Source of the DNA: Pseudoduganella sp.
GTDB taxonomy: Bacteria; Pseudomonadota; Gammaproteobacteria; Burkholderiales; Burkholderiaceae_D
Direction of reading: 5' to 3'
NCBI GenBank assembly: GCA_021323265.1
Contig: JAJTCO010000028.1
Location: 1 to 53,024 of the forward strand
DNA: 53,024 nt
Part shown: piece by piece, positions 1 to 8,441 of the stretch
Position numbering within the stretch: the first letter of the stretch is position 1
How the letters are laid out: each line of letters starts with the position of its first letter
Position numbers and translations under genes: made by a program
The notes under the pieces: model-generated
Database searches by the model: none
Told to the model about the DNA's origin: nothing
Seen by the model: the letters and a program-made list of their open reading frames with translations, nothing else

Positions 1-224
1 TTTCTTTAAGGCGGATAGTAGTCATGTAAAAATTCAAACCGTTAGGGTTCAGGAAAGACAGCGATATTAGCAGCTTTTGCTCAAAAATGGAAGAGACAAA
101 CAGACGCCAAACCGCGCCAGCGGGGCAGTTCCGAAGAGGATATCGACGTCTTTCGGGGGCAATATTTCAGCCCAGCTAACATCATGAAACCGGCGATTAT
201 TGCCTTGCCGGGAATCAGATGATA

Positions 225-1433
225 TCAGATTGCGAGGCCCGCCGCCACTGCCGACGCCCATGCCCACTGGAAGTTGTAACCGCCCAACCACCCCGTCACG
301 TCCACCGCTTCGCCGATGAAGTACAGGCCGGGCACGTTCTTGCATTCCATCGTTTGCTGCGACAGTTCGCGCGTGTCGACCCCGCCGCGCGTGACTTCGG
401 CCTTGCGGTAGCCTTCCGAGCCGTTCGGCGTGATGGTCCAGGCGTTGACGGCGCGCCCCAGCTTGCGCAGCTGTTCGTCTTTCATGTCGGCTATGCGCGC
501 TTCGGCGTCGTAGCCGTGCGCCGCAAGCAAGCCTTCGGCCAGACGCGCCGGCAGCCATTGCGCCAGCAGGTTGCCCAGCTGCTTTTTCAGGCTGCCCTTG
601 CCTTCGATCAGCGTTTGCGCCAGGTCCATCTCCGGCAGCAGGTTGATCGTGATGGGGGTGCCGGGCTGCCAGAAGCTGGAAATCTGCAGGATGGCGGGGC
701 CGCTCAGGCCGCGGTGGGTGAACAGCAGGTCTTCGCGGAAGCGCGCGCCGCTCGGGTTGCGGCCCTTGAGGGAGCCTGTTTCCACGTCCACTTCCAGCGA
801 CACGCCGGCCAGCGGCACGAATGGCGCCCATTCCGCGGCGTCAAAGGTCAGCGGCACCAGCGCCGGGCGCAGCTCCACCAGCTGCAGGCCGAATTGCTTG
901 GCGATGCGGTAGCTGAAGTCGGACGCGCCGATCTTGGGAATCGACAGGCCGCCGGTGGCCACCACCACGGCGCCGGCGTGGATGTCGCCGCTATCCGTCT
1001 GCAGGTGGAAGCCGGCACCGTTCGGCTGCATCTGCTGTACCTTGCTCGGCATGCGCCAGTGCACGCCGCCGTCGGCGCATTCCTTGCGCAGCATGCCAAT
1101 GATCTGCTCGGCCGAATCGTCGCAGAACAGCTGGCCCTTGTGCTTCTCGTGGTAGCCGATGCGGTGCTTCTTCACCAGCGCCAGGAAATCCTGGGGCGTG
1201 AAGCGCGACAGCGCACTGCGCGCGAAGTGCGGGTTGTCGGACAGGAAATTGGCCGGTCCGGCATTGATATTGGTGAAATTGCAACGCCCGCCGCCGGAGA
1301 TGCGGATCTTCTCCGCCAGTTTTTCTGCGTGATCGAGCAGCACCACGCGCTTGCCGCGCTGGCCCGCCGTTGCCGCACACATCATTCCCGCGGCGCCCGC
1401 GCCGATCACTGCCACATCAAAAGTATTTGCCAT
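225..1433 (-). CDS. NAD(P)/FAD-dependent flavoprotein, YhiN/HI0933 family
   Basis: This 402-residue flavoprotein belongs to the HI0933/YhiN (BaiN-like) family. Near the start it has the dinucleotide-binding GAGAAG loop (residues 11-16), followed by the FAD-contacting ISGGGRCNFTN motif and a C-terminal second FAD segment ending in GGYNFQWAWASAVAAG. Family members are soluble flavin oxidoreductases whose physiological substrate is mostly unknown. I chose the start at MANTFDV because the Rossmann beta strand begins there. An in-frame upstream extension would run into ybiB and has no family resemblance. It lies 61 bp downstream of ybiB on the same strand and may be co-transcribed with it. The exact reaction cannot be told from sequence. 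Confidence 0.9.
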   Translation of the reverse strand: MANTFDVAVIGAGAAGMMCAATAGQRGKRVVLLDHAEKLAEKIRISGGGRCNFTNINAGPANFLSDNPHFARSALSRFTPQDFLALVKKHRIGYHEKHKGQLFCDDSAEQIIGMLRKECADGGVHWRMPSKVQQMQPNGAGFHLQTDSGDIHAGAVVVATGGLSIPKIGASDFSYRIAKQFGLQLVELRPALVPLTFDAAEWAPFVPLAGVSLEVDVETGSLKGRNPSGARFREDLLFTHRGLSGPAILQISSFWQPGTPITINLLPEMDLAQTLIEGKGSLKKQLGNLLAQWLPARLAEGLLAAHGYDAEARIADMKDEQLRKLGRAVNAWTITPNGSEGYRKAEVTRGGVDTRELSQQTMECKNVPGLYFIGEAVDVTGWLGGYNFQWAWASAVAAGLAI

Positions 1434-1494
1434 AGCCCGCCATTTTACGCGACGGGAACGCCCACCTGACGCTCCGGGGATCGCGGTCCTGCCC

Positions 1495-2439
1495 TCAGGC
1501 GGCCATTTGGCGCGCCACCGCGCGGCAGTGCGCTGCCTGCTGGGCAATGGCGTCGGGCACGGGGACTTCGCCGCGCAGCACGCGTTCGATCCAGGCGGCG
1601 GTGGCGGCGGCGCTCTTGTCTTCCGGCAGCGCGGGCAGCGTTTCGACCAGGGTCTGCTTTTCGACCAGCAGCGTGCGTTCGCCGTCGTGCAACCAGTCGA
1701 TCTTCTGCGCCTTGTTGGCGTTGGCGACCGTCTCGCCTTCCGTGCCGCGCATGAGGAAGGCGTGGCCGCGGTTGAGGGTGAAGAACTGGCCCAGCGATTC
1801 CAAATATTCCGGGTGGGTGTAGGACACCAGCCGCAGGGCCGGTCCGGCGAAGGGCTGCATGATCTTGACCAGCGTGTGGGTGGAGTTGCGCACCCCGAGG
1901 ATGCGGCGCAGCGACAGCATCCAGGCCAGGCGCGGCGCCAGCGCGTCGATGGTGATGAACGATACGTGGCCGCCGGCCAGGGCTGCTTCGGCCTGGGCGT
2001 GGCTGCCGGCGGCGTGCACGCCGAGCGCTTCGAACACTTCCGCCGTGGCGACCCGGCCCGGGTCGTGGGCGACGCCGTGTACCAGCACCGGTACGCCGTC
2101 GCGCGCCAGCAGCATGGCCAGCAGCGCCGTCAGGTTGGGCATCTTGCGCGCGCCGTTGTAGCTGGGGATGACCACCGGCGCGTAGTCGCCGGCCGGTGCG
2201 CGCAGCTTGGCGAACGAGGCTTCGGATGCTTCCAGGAAGCCTTCCAGCTCTTCCACCGATTCGCCCTTGATGCGCATCGATAGCAAGATGGCGCCCAGCT
2301 CCAGGTCCGATACGCGCCCCGCGAGGATGGCGCCCCATAGTTCGCGCGCCTGTTCGCGGCTCATGCTGCGGGCGCCCTTGGCGCCACGGCCGATTTCCTT
2401 GATGTAGGTCGCGGCTGGGAATGGTTGTATGGTCGTCAT
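1495..2439 (-). CDS. ybiB: YbiB family DNA-binding protein (TrpD2-like)
   Basis: This 314-residue protein has the fold-defining features of the anthranilate phosphoribosyltransferase-like YbiB/TrpD2 family: an N-terminal helical domain (SREQARELWGAIL) and a central alpha/beta domain. The phosphoribosyl-binding glycine loop of true TrpD is replaced (HGVAHDPGR, PSYNGARKMPN). Characterised YbiB proteins bind nucleic acid and have no TrpD activity, so I do not assign it to tryptophan synthesis. It is divergent from aroG with 72 bp between start codons, which leaves room for back-to-back promoters. Family assignment is firm; the cellular role is only partly known. Confidence 0.88.
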   Translation of the reverse strand: MTTIQPFPAATYIKEIGRGAKGARSMSREQARELWGAILAGRVSDLELGAILLSMRIKGESVEELEGFLEASEASFAKLRAPAGDYAPVVIPSYNGARKMPNLTALLAMLLARDGVPVLVHGVAHDPGRVATAEVFEALGVHAAGSHAQAEAALAGGHVSFITIDALAPRLAWMLSLRRILGVRNSTHTLVKIMQPFAGPALRLVSYTHPEYLESLGQFFTLNRGHAFLMRGTEGETVANANKAQKIDWLHDGERTLLVEKQTLVETLPALPEDKSAAATAAWIERVLRGEVPVPDAIAQQAAHCRAVARQMAA

Positions 2440-2440
2440 C

Positions 2441-2469
2441 CTGTCAGTTTACGGCATTTCGGCTACACT
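2441..2469 (+). promoter_or_regulatory. Putative sigma-70 promoter for aroG
   Basis: CTGTCA and TACACT lie 17 bp apart, matching the -35 and -10 consensus at 4/6 and 4/6 positions, about 43 bp upstream of the aroG start codon. No attenuator-type leader peptide or terminator is visible between the promoter and aroG. This is pattern matching only. Confidence 0.35.
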
Positions 2470-2511
2470 GTTAGATCCCCCAAGCAAAACCCCGTTAAAA
2501 GCAGACTGATC

Positions 2512-3570
2512 ATGATTGCCCAAAACCTTGAAAACGTTAACGTAACCTCGTTCGCATCCATGCCGACTCCCGAGGCGCTGCATGCGAAACTGCCGCTGAC
2601 CGAAAAGGCGTCCGACACCGTCACCAAGGGCCGCGCCGACCTGCGCGCCATCCTGGAGCGCAAGGACAAGCGCCTGTTCGTGGTGGTGGGTCCCTGCTCC
2701 ATCCACGACCCGGTCGCGGGCCTGGACTATGCACGCCGCCTGAAGGCGCTGCAGGAAGAAGTGAAGGACACCATGCTGCTGGTGATGCGTGTGTATTTCG
2801 AGAAGCCGCGCACCACGACGGGCTGGAAGGGGTATATCAACGATCCGTTCATGGACGATTCGTTCCGCGTCGATGCCGGCATGGAGAAGGCGCGCCAGTT
2901 CCTGCTGGACGTGTGCGAGCTGGGCCTGCCCACCGCCACCGAGGCGCTGGACCCGATCTCGCCGCAGTACCTGGGCGACCTGATCGCCTGGACTGCCATC
3001 GGCGCCCGCACCACCGAATCGCAGACCCACCGCGAAATGTCGTCGGGCCTGTCGACGCCGGTGGGCTTCAAGAACGGCACGGACGGCGACATCGGCATCG
3101 CGATCAATGCGATCGTGTCGGCGGCCAACCCGCACGCCTTCCTGGGCATTAACAGCCAGGGCAATGTGTCTGTCGTGCGCACGCGGGGCAATCCGCACGG
3201 CCATGTGGTGCTGCGCGGGGGCGACGGCCGGCCAAACTATGATTCCGTGTCGGTGGCAATCGCGGAACAAGCGCTGCAAAAGGCCAAGCTGCCGGCCAAT
3301 ATCGTGATCGACTGCTCGCACGCCAACTCGTACAAGAAGCCGGAACTGCAGCCGCTGGTCATGACCGACGTGGTCAACCAGATCGTGCACGGCAACCAGT
3401 CCATCGTGGGCGTGATGATCGAGTCGAACATCGTGGCGGGCAACCAGAAGATCCCGGCCAACCTGGCCGAACTCAAATACGGCTGCTCGGTGACCGACGC
3501 CTGCATCGACTGGGAAACCACCGCCCACGTGCTGAAGGAAGCGGACCGCGAGCTGCGCGCCCGTCCCTAA
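2512..3570 (+). CDS. aroG: 3-deoxy-7-phosphoheptulonate synthase (DAHP synthase, type I)
   Basis: Condenses phosphoenolpyruvate and erythrose 4-phosphate to DAHP, the first step of the shikimate pathway, in the cytoplasm. The 352-residue length is normal for the AroF/G/H class. Hallmarks are the VVGPCSIHDP segment with the metal-binding Cys, KPRTTTGWKGYINDP, the EALDPISPQY stretch, GARTTESQTHREMSSG, and the metal-ligand segment DCSHANSYKK. I started at MIAQNLENV rather than the longer open frame because conserved sequence begins shortly after it. Which aromatic amino acid inhibits this isozyme cannot be read safely from sequence. The stop codon overlaps the convergent osmC-like gene by 4 bp. 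Confidence 0.95.
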   Translation: MIAQNLENVNVTSFASMPTPEALHAKLPLTEKASDTVTKGRADLRAILERKDKRLFVVVGPCSIHDPVAGLDYARRLKALQEEVKDTMLLVMRVYFEKPRTTTGWKGYINDPFMDDSFRVDAGMEKARQFLLDVCELGLPTATEALDPISPQYLGDLIAWTAIGARTTESQTHREMSSGLSTPVGFKNGTDGDIGIAINAIVSAANPHAFLGINSQGNVSVVRTRGNPHGHVVLRGGDGRPNYDSVSVAIAEQALQKAKLPANIVIDCSHANSYKKPELQPLVMTDVVNQIVHGNQSIVGVMIESNIVAGNQKIPANLAELKYGCSVTDACIDWETTAHVLKEADRELRARP

Positions 3571-4022
3571 TAGCGCCAGCTGCCCTCGATCCGGATTTCG
3601 GACTTGACCGAACGCGCCACGAAGCACTCGCCATGTGCTTCGTGGTGCAGCCGTTCAAGCTCCGCATCGCTGGGCGCCTTTTCGCCCGAGAAGGCCACCG
3701 CCGGCTTCAGCGTCACCACGGCGATCCAGCCGTCCCGCATCTCCCCTTGCGCCGCGTCGACATAGCTGTCGACCACGTAGCCGTCGCGCGCGGCCAGGCT
3801 CAGGAACCACAGCATGTGGCAGCTCGAGAGCGAAGCGACGAAGGCTTCCTCCGGGTCGACCGCGCTGGGCTCGGACAGCGGCACCCGCACCACCTGCGGC
3901 GAAGAGGACCCGGGCACCACGGCGCCGCCGTCGAAGGTCCACTTGTGCAGCCGGCTATAGCGGTTATCGGTGAATCTGGCGTCGTGGCGGAACCACGCCA
4001 CTTCTGCGGTATGCGTCGACAT
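3567..4022 (-). CDS. OsmC family peroxidase-like protein
   Basis: This 151-residue OsmC/Ohr superfamily protein has the two conserved cysteines in typical contexts: SLSSCHMLWF in the central helix and GECFVARS near the C terminus. Family members reduce organic or lipid hydroperoxides with this cysteine pair, generally in the cytoplasm. It resembles the general OsmC group rather than Ohr. It converges on aroG with a 4-bp tail-to-tail overlap and is divergent from tsaD, so it is probably a single-gene transcript. No regulator such as OhrR is next to it. Confidence 0.9.
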   Translation of the reverse strand: MSTHTAEVAWFRHDARFTDNRYSRLHKWTFDGGAVVPGSSSPQVVRVPLSEPSAVDPEEAFVASLSSCHMLWFLSLAARDGYVVDSYVDAAQGEMRDGWIAVVTLKPAVAFSGEKAPSDAELERLHHEAHGECFVARSVKSEIRIEGSWRY

Positions 4023-4113
4023 TGGCAGCCCCTCTTGTTAGGAATGCAAGCAAGATACACCCGCGCACTTTCCTTTACAATGGCGGATTCCCCTTTAACT
4101 TTTGCTCCACACA

Positions 4114-5148
4114 ATGATCGTTCTCGGCGTTGAATCCTCCTGTGACGAAACCGGCCTGGCCCTGTACGACACCCAGCGCGGCCTGTTGTCGCACGCCCTG
4201 CACTCGCAGGTGGCGATGCACGAGGAATACGGCGGCGTGGTGCCGGAACTGGCATCGCGCGACCATATCCGGCGCGCGATCCCGCTGCTGGAGCAGGCGC
4301 TGGCCAAGGCCGGCATCGGCGCCGCCGAGATCGACGCCATCGCCTACACCCAGGGCCCCGGCCTGGCTGGCGCCCTGCTGGTGGGTTCGGCCATTGCCTG
4401 CAGCCTGGGCATGGCGCTGGACAAGCCGGTGCTGGGCGTGCACCACCTGGAAGGCCACCTGCTGTCGCCGCTGCTGGCCAGCGAGCCGCCGCAGTTCCCC
4501 TTCGTGGCCCTGCTGGTGTCGGGCGGCCATACGCAGCTGATGCGGGTGGACGGCGTCGGCCAGTACGCACTGCTGGGCGAAACGCTGGACGACGCGGCCG
4601 GCGAAGCGTTCGACAAGTCGGCCAAGCTGCTGGGCCTGGGCTACCCCGGCGGGCCGGCCATTTCGCGCCTGGCCGAATTCGGCGATCCGCTGGCCTACAA
4701 GCTGCCGCGCCCCATGCTGCATTCGAAGGACCTGATGTTCTCCTTCTCCGGCTTGAAGACGGCGGTGCTGACGGTGGTGAACAACCAGGGCGGCGCAGCC
4801 AATGTCTGCGAGCAGGACAAGGCCAACATTGCGCGGGGTTTCGTGGATGCGATCGTGGACGTGCTGACGGCCAAATGCCTGTCCGCCATGCGGCAGACCG
4901 GCTTGAAACGGCTCGTCATTGCCGGCGGCGTGGGCGCCAACGCGCAACTGCGCGCCGCGCTGAACGCGGCGGCAGCGGCCAAGCGCTTCAAGGTCTATTA
5001 CCCGGAGCTGGAGTTCTGCACCGACAACGGGGCAATGATTGCCTTCGCCGGCGCCATGCGCCTGCAGATCAATCCCCAGGCGGCGCAGCGGGACTACGCT
5101 TTCAACGTCCGTCCGCGCTGGCCGCTGGACGAACTGCGGGTCATCTAA
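4114..5148 (+). CDS. tsaD: tRNA N6-adenosine threonylcarbamoyltransferase TsaD
   Basis: Transfers the threonylcarbamoyl group from TC-AMP to A37 of ANN-decoding tRNAs, working with TsaB and TsaE (TsaE is encoded at 33.6 kb here). The 344-residue ASKHA-fold protein starts with [14 protein letters not shown]. It has the metal-binding HHLEGH motif, the LVSGGHTQL phosphate loop, and [10 protein letters not shown] and CTDNGAMIA near the C terminus, all family signatures. The frame is open four codons upstream to a TTG, but ATG at 4114 matches family length and the first conserved residue. A TACAAT -10-like element lies about 33 bp upstream. Its neighbour on the 3' side is convergent. Confidence 0.97.
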   Translation: MIVLGVESSCDETGLALYDTQRGLLSHALHSQVAMHEEYGGVVPELASRDHIRRAIPLLEQALAKAGIGAAEIDAIAYTQGPGLAGALLVGSAIACSLGMALDKPVLGVHHLEGHLLSPLLASEPPQFPFVALLVSGGHTQLMRVDGVGQYALLGETLDDAAGEAFDKSAKLLGLGYPGGPAISRLAEFGDPLAYKLPRPMLHSKDLMFSFSGLKTAVLTVVNNQGGAANVCEQDKANIARGFVDAIVDVLTAKCLSAMRQTGLKRLVIAGGVGANAQLRAALNAAAAAKRFKVYYPELEFCTDNGAMIAFAGAMRLQINPQAAQRDYAFNVRPRWPLDELRVI

Positions 5149-5155
5149 ACCGGCT

Positions 5156-5329
5156 TCAAGCCAGGAGCAAGGCGCTCAGGCCCACCAGGGCCAGCAGGCC
5201 GGCGACGATGCCGGTCCGCATACCTTTGCCATGCAGGTCAATCTGCTGCCGCGCGCGCGCGTGGCGGCTTTGCCGCGTGTCTTTCCTTGCGTCGTCGCCA
5301 ACTTGATGGTGCTGTACTTCGGTGTTCAT
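5156..5329 (-). CDS. Small single-pass membrane protein, unknown
   Basis: A 57-residue frame: a hydrophilic, His/Arg-rich first two thirds followed by one hydrophobic helix (roughly residues 39-57, GIVAGLLALVGLSALLLA) ending at the C terminus, as in tail-anchored proteins. A good Shine-Dalgarno (GGAG, 7 bp before ATG) supports translation, and a GTATATAC element at 5345-5352 could be part of a -10 region. It lies downstream of nrtD on the same strand, but the promoter-like element suggests separate expression. I recognise no family. Confidence 0.5.
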   Translation of the reverse strand: MNTEVQHHQVGDDARKDTRQSRHARARQQIDLHGKGMRTGIVAGLLALVGLSALLLA

Positions 5330-5399
5330 CAATCGTCTCCATTTGTATATACCACAATGTAGCAGCAGCGCCGCGCCGCTGCCACACTTTTGCATGTTG

Positions 5400-6194
5400 C
5401 TATGCAGCAACGCGTTGCGCCGGGCGGCCTTCGCGCTGGTAGAGGAATTGCAGCACGCTGCTGCGGTAATCGAGATACAGCGGGTCCTGCGCCAGCGCCA
5501 GGCGCTCGCGCGGGCGTGCCAGGCGCACCTTGACGATCTCCCCGATGGTGGCGGCCGGGCCGTTGCTCATCATCACGATGCGGTCGGATAGCAACACCGC
5601 TTCGTCCACGTCGTGCGTCACCATCACCACCGTGGCGCCGGTGGCGGCGACGATGCGCATCAGCTCATCCTGCAAGTGCGCGCGCGTGAGCGCATCGAGG
5701 GCGCCGAAGGGCTCGTCCATCAGCAGGACCTTCGGTTCCATCGACAGGGCGCGCGCGATGCCGACGCGCTGCTTCATGCCGCCGGAAATCTCGCTGGGGC
5801 GCTTGCCGCCCGCCGCGGCCAGGCCCACCAGTTCCAGCGCCTGCCAGGTGCGCTCCTCCAGTTGCGCGCGCCGTTCCTTGCCGGCGAAGACGCGCTCCAC
5901 GGCCAGGTAGATGTTCTCGAAGCAGGTGAGCCAGGGCAGCAGCGAATGGTTCTGGAACACCACCGCGCGCTCCGGCGCGGGACCGGCAATCTCGCGCCCG
6001 CTGCACACCAGCACGCCGCTGCTGGGGCGGTTCAGGCCGGCGAGCAGGTTGAGCAGCGTGGACTTGCCGCAGCCGGAATGGCCGATCAGGGTCAGGAACT
6101 CGCCCTGCTCCACCGTCAGGTTGATGTCGCGCAGCGCATGGAACTGGCCGAAGCGCATCTCGACCCTGCTGATATCGATGAATTTTGCCGCCAT
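5400..6194 (-). CDS. nrtD: Nitrate/sulfonate-type ABC transporter ATP-binding protein
   Basis: ATPase subunit of a nitrate/taurine-class ABC importer; 264 residues. Walker A is GHSGCGKST, the signature is ISGGMKQRVGIARAL, Walker B is VLLMDEPFGALD, and the switch His is in VTHDVDEAV. I placed the start at MAAKFID because AGGAG lies 7 bp before that ATG and the permease stop codon overlaps the Shine-Dalgarno spacing; an ATG five codons further upstream has no such site. It follows the permease and binding-protein genes directly. Nitrate specificity is inferred mainly from the binding protein. Confidence 0.9.
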   Translation of the reverse strand: MAAKFIDISRVEMRFGQFHALRDINLTVEQGEFLTLIGHSGCGKSTLLNLLAGLNRPSSGVLVCSGREIAGPAPERAVVFQNHSLLPWLTCFENIYLAVERVFAGKERRAQLEERTWQALELVGLAAAGGKRPSEISGGMKQRVGIARALSMEPKVLLMDEPFGALDALTRAHLQDELMRIVAATGATVVMVTHDVDEAVLLSDRIVMMSNGPAATIGEIVKVRLARPRERLALAQDPLYLDYRSSVLQFLYQREGRPAQRVAA

Positions 6195-6195
6195 C

Positions 6196-7092
6196 TCATT
6201 TCTCCTCATAGCTGAAGGCCTTGGCCAGCGTCATCAACGCCAGTTCCAGCAACAGGCCGACGATGCCGATCACGCCGATGGCGATCAGGATGTGCGGCAC
6301 GTTCATGTTGTTCCATTCGTCCCACACCCAGAAGCCGATGCCCACGCCGCCGGTCAGCATTTCCGCCGCGACGATCACCAGCCACGCGGTGCCGATGGCA
6401 AGGCGCACGCCGGTCAGCATGTAGGGCAGCACGGAGGGCAGCAGGATCTTGGTCGCCACCTTCCATTCGGACAGGTTCAGCACGCGCGCCACGTTCAGGT
6501 AATCCTGCGGCACGCGCTGCACGCCAACGGCGGTGTTGACGATCATCGGCCAGATGGAGCAGATGAAGATGGCCCAGATCGCGGCCGGGTCGGCGGCCTT
6601 GAAGACCAGCAGCCCGATCGGCAGCCAGGCCAGCGGCGAGACCGGCTTGAGCAGGCTGATCAACGGGCTGAACATGCCGTACACAAAGCTGAAGCGGCCG
6701 ATCAGGAAGCCGAGCGGAATGCCCACCAGCGCCGCCATGCCGAAGCCCAGCGCCACGCGGCGCAGCGATGCCAGCACGTTCCAGCCGATGCCCTGGTCGT
6801 TCGGCCCCTTGCGGTAGAAGGGGTCGGCGAACAGCTTGAGCGCTTCCTGCCAGGTTTCCAGCGGCGTCGGAAAGCCGGCGTTGCGCAGCGCCAGGATCTG
6901 CCATGCCAGCACCAGCAAGGTCAGGCCGATCAGCGGCGGCAACAGCTTCATCACGACCGGGCGCAGGCGCCCGCCTTCGGGCGCCAAGCGCACGCCCTTG
7001 GCCGCCAGCCGCGTGCGGCGCGAGGGCGCTGCCGGCGCCACCGCCGCCGCGCGCTCGGCCGGTGCGGCAATCGTTTCGTAGACTGCGCTCAT
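6196..7092 (-). CDS. nrtB: Nitrate ABC transporter permease
   Basis: A 298-residue inner-membrane permease of the BPD_transp_1 class, with about six transmembrane segments after a 45-residue Ala/Arg-rich cytoplasmic N terminus. The coupling-helix EAA region reads AARVLNLSEWKVATKILLPS in family position, and the C-terminal GIGFWVWDEWNN segment is typical of the NrtB/CmpB group. The start at MSAVYET has a strong AGGAGG Shine-Dalgarno. The open frame extends far upstream, but that part is only a shadow of nrtA. The gene sits 11 bp after nrtA and 1 bp before nrtD, so the three form one operon. Confidence 0.93.
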   Translation of the reverse strand: MSAVYETIAAPAERAAAVAPAAPSRRTRLAAKGVRLAPEGGRLRPVVMKLLPPLIGLTLLVLAWQILALRNAGFPTPLETWQEALKLFADPFYRKGPNDQGIGWNVLASLRRVALGFGMAALVGIPLGFLIGRFSFVYGMFSPLISLLKPVSPLAWLPIGLLVFKAADPAAIWAIFICSIWPMIVNTAVGVQRVPQDYLNVARVLNLSEWKVATKILLPSVLPYMLTGVRLAIGTAWLVIVAAEMLTGGVGIGFWVWDEWNNMNVPHILIAIGVIGIVGLLLELALMTLAKAFSYEEK

Positions 7093-7103
7093 AGGTTCCT
7101 CCT

Positions 7104-8324
7104 TCACGCTTTGAGTTTGAACGAGGCGGCGTAGGCCGCGGGATTCTTGCCGTCCCACAGTGCGCCGTCGACCATCTTCACGCTGCGCAGCGGCGACTTG
7201 GGTAGGCTCACCTTCGCCATCGCCGCCGCATCCTTGTAGACGTCGATGCGATTCACCTGCGTGGCGACGCCCAGGTAGTCCGGTTCCGCCTTGAGCAGGC
7301 CCCAGCGCTTCTGCTGCGTCAGGAACCACATGCCGTCGCTCAGGTAGGGGTAGTTCACCGCGCCGTCGTTGAAGAACTTCATGGCGTGCGGGTCGTCCCA
7401 GGTCTTGCCAAGGCCATTCTGGTAGCGGCCCAGGATGCGCTGGTTGATCACGTCCACCGACGTGTTCACGTACGACTTGTCGGCGATGGTTTCGGCCATC
7501 TTCACCTTGTTCGACATGGAGGCGTCGATCCAGCGCCCAGCGTCCAGCACCGCCGCAGTGAGCGCGCGCGCGGTATTGGGATACTTCTTCACCCACTCGG
7601 CGCTGGTGCCCAGCACCTTCTCCGGGTGGTCGCGCCAGATGTCCTGCGTGGTGGTGGCGGTGATGCCGATGCCGTCGACAATGGCGCGGTGGTTCCATGG
7701 TTCGCCGACACAGAAGCCGTCCATGTTTCCGATGCGCATGTTCGCCACCATCTGCGGCGGCGGCACGGTGATCACCTTGGCGTCCTGCATCGGGTTGATG
7801 CCGTGCGCGGCGAGCCAGTAATACAGCCACATCGCGTGGGTGCCGGTGGGGAAGGTCTGCGCGAATGTGTATTCGCGCTGTTCGGTGCGCATCAGCTTCG
7901 CCAGCGAGGCGCCGTCGACCGCGCCCTTGTCGGCCAGCTTGCGCGAGAGCGTGATGGCCTGTCCGTTGTGGTTCAGATTCATCAGCACGGCCATGTCCTT
8001 CTTCGGGCCGCCGGCGCCCAGATGCACGCCGTACACCAGCCCATACAGCACATGGGCCGCATCGAGTTCGCCGTTGACCAGCTTGTCGCGCACGCCCGGC
8101 CAGGAGGCCTCCTTGCTGAGCACGATCTTGATGCCGTACTTCTTGTCGAAGCCCAGTACCGAGGCCATCACCACCGAGGCGCAATCGGTGAGGGGAATGA
8201 AACCGACCCTGACTTCTTCTTTCTCCGGCTTGTCGGAGCCTGCCGCCCAGGCGTGCGTCGACAAGGCCGTTGCCGCGCCGGCGGCGAGCAGGCGGCGGCG
8301 GGTAAGGCTGAACGTGTGATCCAT
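7104..8324 (-). CDS. nrtA: CmpA/NrtA family nitrate-binding protein
   Basis: Periplasmic substrate-binding protein of the importer; 406 residues. The N terminus TRRRLLAAGAATALSTHAWA is a twin-arginine-like signal with an AWA cleavage site. The body carries the NrtA-class segments VGFIPLTDCASVV, FPTGTHAMWLYYWLAAHGI and GEPWNHRAI, which separate this family from taurine or sulfonate binders. It is the first gene of the nrtABD operon. No nitrate reductase gene lies in the window. The 117-bp leader holds a hairpin with a six-base loop, reported separately. Confidence 0.92.
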   Translation of the reverse strand: MDHTFSLTRRRLLAAGAATALSTHAWAAGSDKPEKEEVRVGFIPLTDCASVVMASVLGFDKKYGIKIVLSKEASWPGVRDKLVNGELDAAHVLYGLVYGVHLGAGGPKKDMAVLMNLNHNGQAITLSRKLADKGAVDGASLAKLMRTEQREYTFAQTFPTGTHAMWLYYWLAAHGINPMQDAKVITVPPPQMVANMRIGNMDGFCVGEPWNHRAIVDGIGITATTTQDIWRDHPEKVLGTSAEWVKKYPNTARALTAAVLDAGRWIDASMSNKVKMAETIADKSYVNTSVDVINQRILGRYQNGLGKTWDDPHAMKFFNDGAVNYPYLSDGMWFLTQQKRWGLLKAEPDYLGVATQVNRIDVYKDAAAMAKVSLPKSPLRSVKMVDGALWDGKNPAAYAASFKLKA

Positions 8325-8407
8325 GGCTATCCCCGTGTTGTAAGTACCAGGGATATTGCAAGCGCCGTGCCACCCCAGCTACAGAGGGCGCACGCCGTGA
8401 ACATGCG

Positions 8408-8427
8408 GCACTGCCGTTGTGCAGTGC
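8408..8427 (-). promoter_or_regulatory. Hexaloop hairpin in nrtA leader
   Basis: A perfect 7-bp stem (GCACTGC/GCAGTGC) closes a six-base loop, read as ACAACG on the nrtA sense strand, about 85 bp upstream of the nrtA start. Nitrate assimilation leaders in proteobacteria are often controlled by ANTAR antiterminators (NasR, NasT) that bind hexaloop hairpins. However, the usual loop has A at position 1 and G at position 4, and position 4 here is A. The stem is certain; the function is a guess. Confidence 0.4.
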
Positions 8428-8441
8428 ACCAATACGCGGCG

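Noticed and set aside
1..831. Open minus-strand frame (67-831) with a plausible-looking C terminus
   Set aside because: Most of it is the antisense-frame shadow of the yhiN-like gene. Its Arg/Ala/Gly-rich composition is that of GC-rich shadow frames. The remaining 150 bp have no start signal or recognised domain.
5361..5382. GCAGCG/CGCTGC hairpin after nrtD as a terminator
   Set aside because: There is no T tract on the minus strand, and short GC hairpins are frequent in this composition.
7093..8373. N-terminal extension of the nitrate permease frame (725 residues)
   Set aside because: The extra residues are low-complexity Arg/Gly/His-rich shadow of nrtA. The AGGAGG site before MSAVYET fixes the real start.
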